Assembly (NCBI GenBank): GCA_021014945.1
Contig: MU266327.1
Span: forward strand, 248,001-312,000
Direction: 5' to 3'
DNA: 64,000 nucleotides
From: Leucogyrophana mollusca
Lineage: Eukaryota; Basidiomycota; Agaricomycetes; Boletales
Below are positions 58,883 through 64,000 of this stretch, piece after piece; within the stretch, counting starts at the first letter, position 1, and each line of letters begins with the position of its first letter. The position numbers were made by a program, and so were the translations under genes. The notes under the pieces are model-generated. The model saw only the letters and a program-made list of their open reading frames with translations, did not search any database and had not been told where the DNA came from.

Positions 58883-60543
58883 ATGAGTACAACAGTAACA
58901 ATGACAGAGTCTGTGACAACAATCAAGGCGATCGCATCGCCACTTCCCAGCCAACCGCAAGGCGAAGCCTCTGGATCTCAACCGCCCAAATCGCAGAAGA
59001 ATATGACCAAGGCAGAGAGGAGGGAGCAGCAGGAGAAGCAACGCGCTGCAAAGGCGGCTGCAAAGTCCGCAGGGCCTTCCGCGAAGCCCGCAGCCGCAGC
59101 CGGAGGATCGAACGTCAAATCGGCCCCGAGTGCGGCAACTGTACCCGCCGCTGGTACACCTGCGAAGCGATCGGACAGGAGAGGTACTGTGAGCGGTCGC
59201 GAAGCGCCCAACATGTTCGACGAGCCCGGGAAGGCGCGGGGTCTCCGGATATTCTCGCACTTTGGACTGCCCAAACCCCCTGGTCAGGCAAAAGGCGATA
59301 TACATCCCGCGATCATTCGATTGGGGCTTCAGTTTTCCGAATTCAAGATCGCAGGTGCGAATGCTCGGTGTATCGCCACTCTGACTGCTTTCAAAACTGT
59401 GCGTGTTCATATGATGCACCTTATAGTCCAATGCTGATACGCCACAGGTGATCCAAGACTATGTTACGCCTCCTAATAACACACTGTCCAGGCATCTGAT
59501 GACTCACCTCTCGCCTCAAATTACCCATCTCGTATCTGCGCGGCCTATGTCGGTTACGATGGGCAATGCAATTCGCCAGCTAAAACTGGAAATCAGCGGC
59601 TCTGATATCGATCTCCCAGAACAAGATGTTAGTTTGCGTGCTCAAGCATTAAACGTAGCAACTGATGTGCATTCTTCTAGGCAAAAGACGCGCTTTGTCT
59701 TAAAATCGATAACTATATACGTGATAGGATCATTATAGCCGACCAAGTCATACAGGAAATCGCAGGAAACAAAATCAAAGATGGGGATGTTATCTTGACT
59801 TATGCGAGGTGATCGCTCATATACCGGCTTTCGATTCCCCATGAATACTTATTGCGTGAAATAGATCATCCGTCGTCGAAAAGGTGCTTCTTCGCGCACA
59901 TGCCGAAGGCAAGCAATTTTCGGTAATTGTTGTTGACTCCCGGCCTATGCTTGAAGGTATGACAACCAATCGATCAATCAATTCCCGATGTGGTTTCTCA
60001 GCCACGCATTGCAGGAAAGAAACTGCTTTCGGTTCTCACGTCGGTTGGTATTCAGTGCACCTATCTACTCCTCCCCGCTATTGGCGCCGTCATAACCGAG
60101 GCTTCGATCGTGTTTGTCGGTGCACATTCGTTACATTCCAATGGCGCGGTTTTCTCCAGAGCAGGCACCGCTTTGGTCGCTATGATGGCAAAGCAGCACT
60201 CGGTCCCGGTCGTTGTGTGCTGCGAAACTTATAAGTTCTCGGAAACTGTCCAACTTGATAGTTTTATTAAGAACGAGCTCGGTGAGTCCTTCCCATGTTA
60301 CTCTGACTCTAAGACTGACTCGTTATATACGTAGCTCCGGCTGGCGATTTATTCTCGTCCTTCCCTATTACACGTCCGAAAAGCACCTTGACGCTCTCTG
60401 GCCAATCCAACCTAGAGATCCTGAATCCGTTGTACGACCTTACACCTCCATCCAGTATTACAGCAGTGGTCACAGAAGTTGGAGTGATACCACCCAGTTC
60501 CATCAGCTCGATACCGTTAGCATTGGGCCGCAGTACCTTGTAG
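58883..60543 (+). CDS. GCD2: Translation initiation factor eIF2B subunit delta
   Basis: Regulatory subunit of the guanine-nucleotide exchange factor for eIF2, the target of eIF2-alpha phosphorylation. The start at 58883 gives MSTTVTMTESVTTIKAIASP, then a charged Ala/Lys-rich extension (MTKAERREQQEKQRAAKAAA), normal for the delta subunit. The conserved core begins FSHFGLPKPPGQAKGDIHPA, then IRLGLQFSEFKIAGANARCI, VIQDYVTPPNNTLSRHLMTH and VTMGNAIRQLKLEIS. The Rossmann-like half has GDVILTYARSSVVEKVLLRA, VVDSRPMLEG, TYLLLPAIGAVITEASIVFV, GAHSLHSNGAVFSRAGTALV and VPVVVCCETYKFSETVQLDS. It ends SSISSIPLALGRSTL. Complete; about six short introns. Confidence 0.95.
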
Positions 60544-60778
60544 CATAGTCATGGTTGTGGATGCATGCGCAAATCATACAGATACGAATAATCACATTGC
60601 ACTCGAGGTTGTCGTATTTATCTCCTACCTTTTATACATTGTACATTGGCGCCTGTAGAAGATGTTACCTAGAATCATTCCGTCGATCACACATCCGTTA
60701 TCCGTGAGGCCTGTAGAAACGAGTGAGGGACGAGTCATTCACATTATAGTCAGGTGGGGGTGAAAGTAATCTAGTTTG

Positions 60779-61537
60779 TCACAACTCAGTCTTCTTATTC
60801 GGAACCTCTCGTTCTATAATTCGTTCCTCTATCCATTCGAATGCCTTGTCAGTGATCGTTTCGACAGGATGATCGAACAGATATGGCAGGACGGGGACAA
60901 TAGCGAGACCGGTGAGTGTGGGCCCCCAGGTTTTGACACGAGGATTCTGCACGTTTGTGAAAGCTTTCTTGGCTTGTTTCACGGCAGTATGAATAGTGAA
61001 TGCCGGCAGGGCCCTGCTCGTGGTTGAAAATGAGGTAGTGGCATTAAGGGGATAAACGTGCACTGACATTGATGCTATGGATTGGAAGGTAGCACGTTTG
61101 ATGGCGACCATGCCTAGCCTTGTCGGTTCTGAGAAGTTGGCAGCTTCTAATGGGCTGGGTCCGCGTCTGTGGGCCTTGTATGATTCGTAACCTACATCAC
61201 TGCGGGATGGTTAGGTATGTGCAGTTGGGTGGCCAACGACGTACCCAGCAAGGTATATCCAGGAGATGCCATAGCAAGCGGTAACTATGGATGGGGGTAC
61301 TACTGGGCGAAAAGCCTCGCCAACGTCACTAGTCTGGAATGAAGCTTCACCAGGACCAGTGGCTGAAGTGAGATGAGGTAGACTCACGTATGCGATGTAT
61401 CTCGAGCTTGCTCTCAGTGCCGTTCTGAGGCGAGCGCCATACGCCATATATCTAAGGTCCGAGTCAGTGGAGTCTGCATTATTATCTGCGAGGGACGTGA
61501 GCTCTTCCTGCGCCTGTTCTGTTAGTGAAGGGGCCAT
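60779..61537 (-). CDS. MTFP1: Mitochondrial fission process protein 1 (MTP18 family)
   Basis: Inner mitochondrial membrane protein linked to fission in animals. The start at 61537 gives MAPSLTEQAQEELTSLADNN. Joined exons give DLRYMAYGARLRTALRASSR, TSDVGEAFRPVVPPSIVTAC, YGISWIYLAGYV (first membrane segment), YESYKAHRRGPSPLEA, RLGMVAIKRATFQSIASM, LPAFTIHTAVKQAKKAFTNV and GPTLTGLAIVPVLPYLFDHP (second hydrophobic block). It ends EREVPNKKTEL. The blocks YGxxWxYLxGYV and GPTxxGLAxxPxLPYxFDHP are the family signature. Length is usual; introns are short. Its start faces FHL1 with about 135 bp between them, another divergent pair. Confidence 0.9.
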
Positions 61538-61671
61538 GGCAGAACAGGCATGTGCACGGAAGCAATTAGTATGACCCGGGAGTTGCCGAAAGGGGGGTGT
61601 CCCTCTGTCTTGACTCGCCACCACCAACTCGCAAACAAAGCACTGGCCCAGGTTGTCTGCTTGTGTCTGCT

Positions 61672-63821
61672 ATGGACTCTAGGAATTCTCTCTCAAACGA
61701 CTCGCCAAAGGGCATGCATAGATCCCCAGCCCCAGACGATGCCCCCGCAAAGATCAGCGCCTATTACTCCCTCGTCTTCCCGAACATTACCTTCTATCTC
61801 CAGACTCTCACTGTTACTATCGGTCGTCGATGCATTCCTGCTGCCGCGTCCTCCTCGGGTGAGAATAGCCCTGTAGACGTCGACCTTGGACCCCTCAAGA
61901 GTGTCTCCCGCCTTCACGCAAAGATAGAGTACGAAGAGGACGAGGAGCGCTTCGTCTTGGTCGTCGTCGGCAGGAACGGTGCGTGGGTCGACGGTGTTTG
62001 GTCGGGAAGCGGAAGCAGGGTCCCTCTAAGCGAGAGGTACGTGTCACTCTGCCGTCGACCGACGTTTGTCTTATAGTCTCTTAGATCCCAGATTCAGATA
62101 GCATCACGTACATTTCATTTCGTCTTGCCACCTCCGCCCGCACCAGAAGACTCCCCGTCTCCTAGCTCGAATTCGTCCGCAGCGCACAGACCCCGCTCAC
62201 CATCCGTGGATATCACATCTATCTCCCCGCCCTCTTCACTCCCCTCGCATTCGCCTCCGCCTGTTTCCGCTCCTCCTGCCCCACCGCCAAAGATCGTGCC
62301 AAAGCCCGAGCCAGAATTACCCAATTCCAACAATATATCGCGGTCCAAGAATGCTTCCAAGAAACGGAAGAAATCCGAAGCCGAGTTGCTCGCAAGACCA
62401 ATGCCAGACGTCATGCCGCCCAAGCCACAGCTAACTTATGCACAATTATGTTACCGAGCCATCAAAGCCATGGGGGGCAAGGCTACTTTACAAGACATTT
62501 GCTCCTGGATGATGGATAATTTCGACTGGTATCGCTATAATGAGGGAGCTGGTTGGGAGGTGCGTGGTCGTTCCCGCCCACTCGTCGCATCTGCTCATAA
62601 GTCTTTGTTTTGCAGAACTCCGTTAGACATAATTTATCATCTGGCCGTGCTTTCAAGAAGATGGAGCGTTCCTCTGGGGAGAGGGGCAAGGGATTTTATT
62701 GGTCCGTAGATGAGCAGTTCGAGCACACTTTTGAGGAACAGGAGGTCAAGGCCCAAGCTTCCCAATCGGGCGGAAATGGAAAGGAAGGGAAGAGCAAGAA
62801 GAAGGAGAAAGCTGTACCGCTGGAACCTGCACTGAAACGTAGTGTGAAGGGTGACGTCAAAGGCGGGCCCCTACCTCCGCCCCTTACATCCACACCACTG
62901 ACACTCAAGTCTTCAACTTCTGCTGCTCCTCAGTCGGGCCCGTTCACCACTGCTCCCCTCACCAGCCCATTCACCACCGTACCCGCTGTCAAGCCAGAGC
63001 CCCCCGCCCCTCCGCATCTTGGCTCTTCCATCCCTTCCCCTGCATCTGCTGCACCTTCAGTTCAGCCCAGCGCACCACCTGCTTCCGTTCCAGCTTCTGT
63101 GCCTGCCCCGTCTAGCGCACCACTCCCCGGCCCATCATCCACCGATACTCTAGCACCGTCTTCCTCGCCCGCACCTCTGGCTGCTCTCCCGGCCTCTGTC
63201 TGTTTGCCGATCATCGTCGCTCCCGTCCCAGCCTCTCACCCGTCCGCCTCTACCGATCCCTCCCAAACTCAGCCCATCGTACTCCACAACAACACGCTCA
63301 TACTTAGCCCAACGATTTTCTCCCACCTCACTCCAGAGCAACTTCGTGAACTCGAGGCCCTCGGCGCACAGAAGGCACTCGAAATTCTTCAAGGGCATAT
63401 CGTCCGCTTTCTGAAAGAGCGGATGAAGACGGACGGGTCACGGGGACGCGGGCGGGGCAAGCCCAAGAGGGGACGCGGTGCCCCCGGCGGTGGAAGAGGT
63501 GGGACCCCTGGCTCAGGCCCCGTTCCCAGCAAGGGCGCATCAACCAATGCCGGTCCCTTCACCACTACTCCTCTCGCTCCGCGCAATGTCCAACCACTCC
63601 AGCCGCAGGGTTTCAGCTCCGCGGGGCCTAAGCGTCCTGCGCACCCACCGCCAGGAGAGGCTGTACCTGTGTCGGTGAGCGCCAAACCTCCTGTTCCCGT
63701 GCCAATTGCGGCGGCCCCTCCCCGTAGTGGCGCCTCGTCGCCGATTATAGTTGTCGACGACGGGGACTCGGCGGATGAGGGGCCCGCGATGAAGAAGAGA
63801 CGTTTGGATGTGGTTTGTTAA
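61672..63821 (+). CDS. FHL1: Forkhead transcription factor with FHA domain, FHL1-type
   Basis: In yeast Fhl1 binds ribosomal-protein gene promoters and its FHA domain recruits Ifh1. The start at 61672 gives MDSRNSLSNDSPKGMHRSPA. The FHA domain reads YLQTLTVTIGRRCIPAAA, VDLGPLKSVSRLHAKIEYEE (conserved S-R-x-H), VGRNGAWVDGVWSGSG, then across an intron (donor near 62038) SQIQIASRTFHFVLP. The forkhead domain reads KPQLTYAQLCYRAIKAMGGK, ATLQDICSWMMDNFDWYRYN, then after another intron SVRHNLSSGRAFKKM (recognition helix) and GERGKGFYWSVDEQ. A long Pro/Ala/Ser-rich region follows, then a helix (LTPEQLRELEALGAQKALEI) and a basic Gly/Arg block (GRGRGKPKRGRGAPGGGRG) like an AT-hook. It ends PAMKKRRLDVVC. 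Confidence 0.92.
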
Positions 63822-64000
63822 CGAGCGGACGCCCTTCGCTCGTGTCCATGTAGCACGAACGTCATTCCCATTGGCCCGTTCCTTCCCCAGCCGGGCCAGC
63901 TCCTCCATGTGCGCCCTTTTCTGGTTTATTAGTCGACTGAGGGGGCTTACGGCGTAGATTGTTCACGACTCACGACTCATTACTCGACGATGTATACACA
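63822..64000. other. Right-edge spacer
   Basis: The last 179 bp hold only the presumed FHL1 3' region. No gene seen. Confidence 0.5.

Overview
The window is nuclear DNA from a filamentous basidiomycete, most likely an Agaricomycete. Nearly every gene is cut by several 50-60 nt GT-AG introns, genes are packed on both strands, and families typical of mushrooms occur (a DUF6534 seven-helix membrane protein, OrdA-like P450s, a secreted GH47 mannosidase). No prokaryotic, viral or CRISPR feature was seen. All gene models were built by hand by joining reading frames across plausible splice sites, so internal exon borders are less certain than gene identities.

Layout. 1-1420: 5' part of a GH47 alpha-mannosidase (minus), running off the left edge. 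1421-4560: gene-poor, purine-rich, repeat-bearing DNA. 4561-8519: NOT3 (plus) converging on mitochondrial ribosomal bL12m (minus). 10466-12549: DUF6534 protein. 13756-15899: first cytochrome P450. 16942-19047: SHG1 (minus) and HEM12 (plus), divergent. 19188-23673: an uncharacterised secretory-pathway protein and CDC14 (both minus). 25210-31247: MBP1-type APSES factor, mitochondrial uL24m and an equilibrative nucleoside transporter (all plus). 31332-34064: VFA1 (minus) and class III alcohol dehydrogenase (plus), divergent. 34277-35918: tail-anchored acyl-CoA-binding protein. 36558-37521: mS34-like ribosomal protein and a GatC-like amidotransferase subunit, divergent across 80 bp. 37798-40861: dUTPase and a PIP-box-like protein, divergent. 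40920-41319: a 400-bp palindromic MITE. 41419-46249: sugar transporter (minus), SDR (plus), MPO1 (minus). 46658-47547: SEC22. 49390-51529: second P450, a close paralogue of the first. 51857-54126: APSPY-repeat protein. 54454-60543: RAT1 (minus) and GCD2 (plus), divergent. 60779-61537: MTFP1. 61672-63821: FHL1-type forkhead factor.

Most genes are housekeeping: mRNA turnover (NOT3, RAT1), translation (GCD2), mitochondrial translation and morphology (bL12m, uL24m, mS34, GatC, MTFP1), chromatin and cell cycle (SHG1, MBP1, CDC14, DUT1), ER and trafficking (SEC22, MPO1, VFA1, acyl-CoA-binding protein). Accessory functions are the two P450s, GH47, sugar transporter, SDR and DUF6534 protein.

Most interesting: an in-frame TGA in the GatC-like gene followed by a sensible 21-codon extension; an 11-nt microexon carrying the haem-ligand cysteine in both P450s; a RAT1 coding region whose first exon is only the ATG; a 60-nt stop-free intron in RAT1; the MITE; MCB-type ACGCG motifs upstream of MBP1 itself and between DUT1 and its divergent partner; and an acidic 28-residue tandem repeat in that partner.
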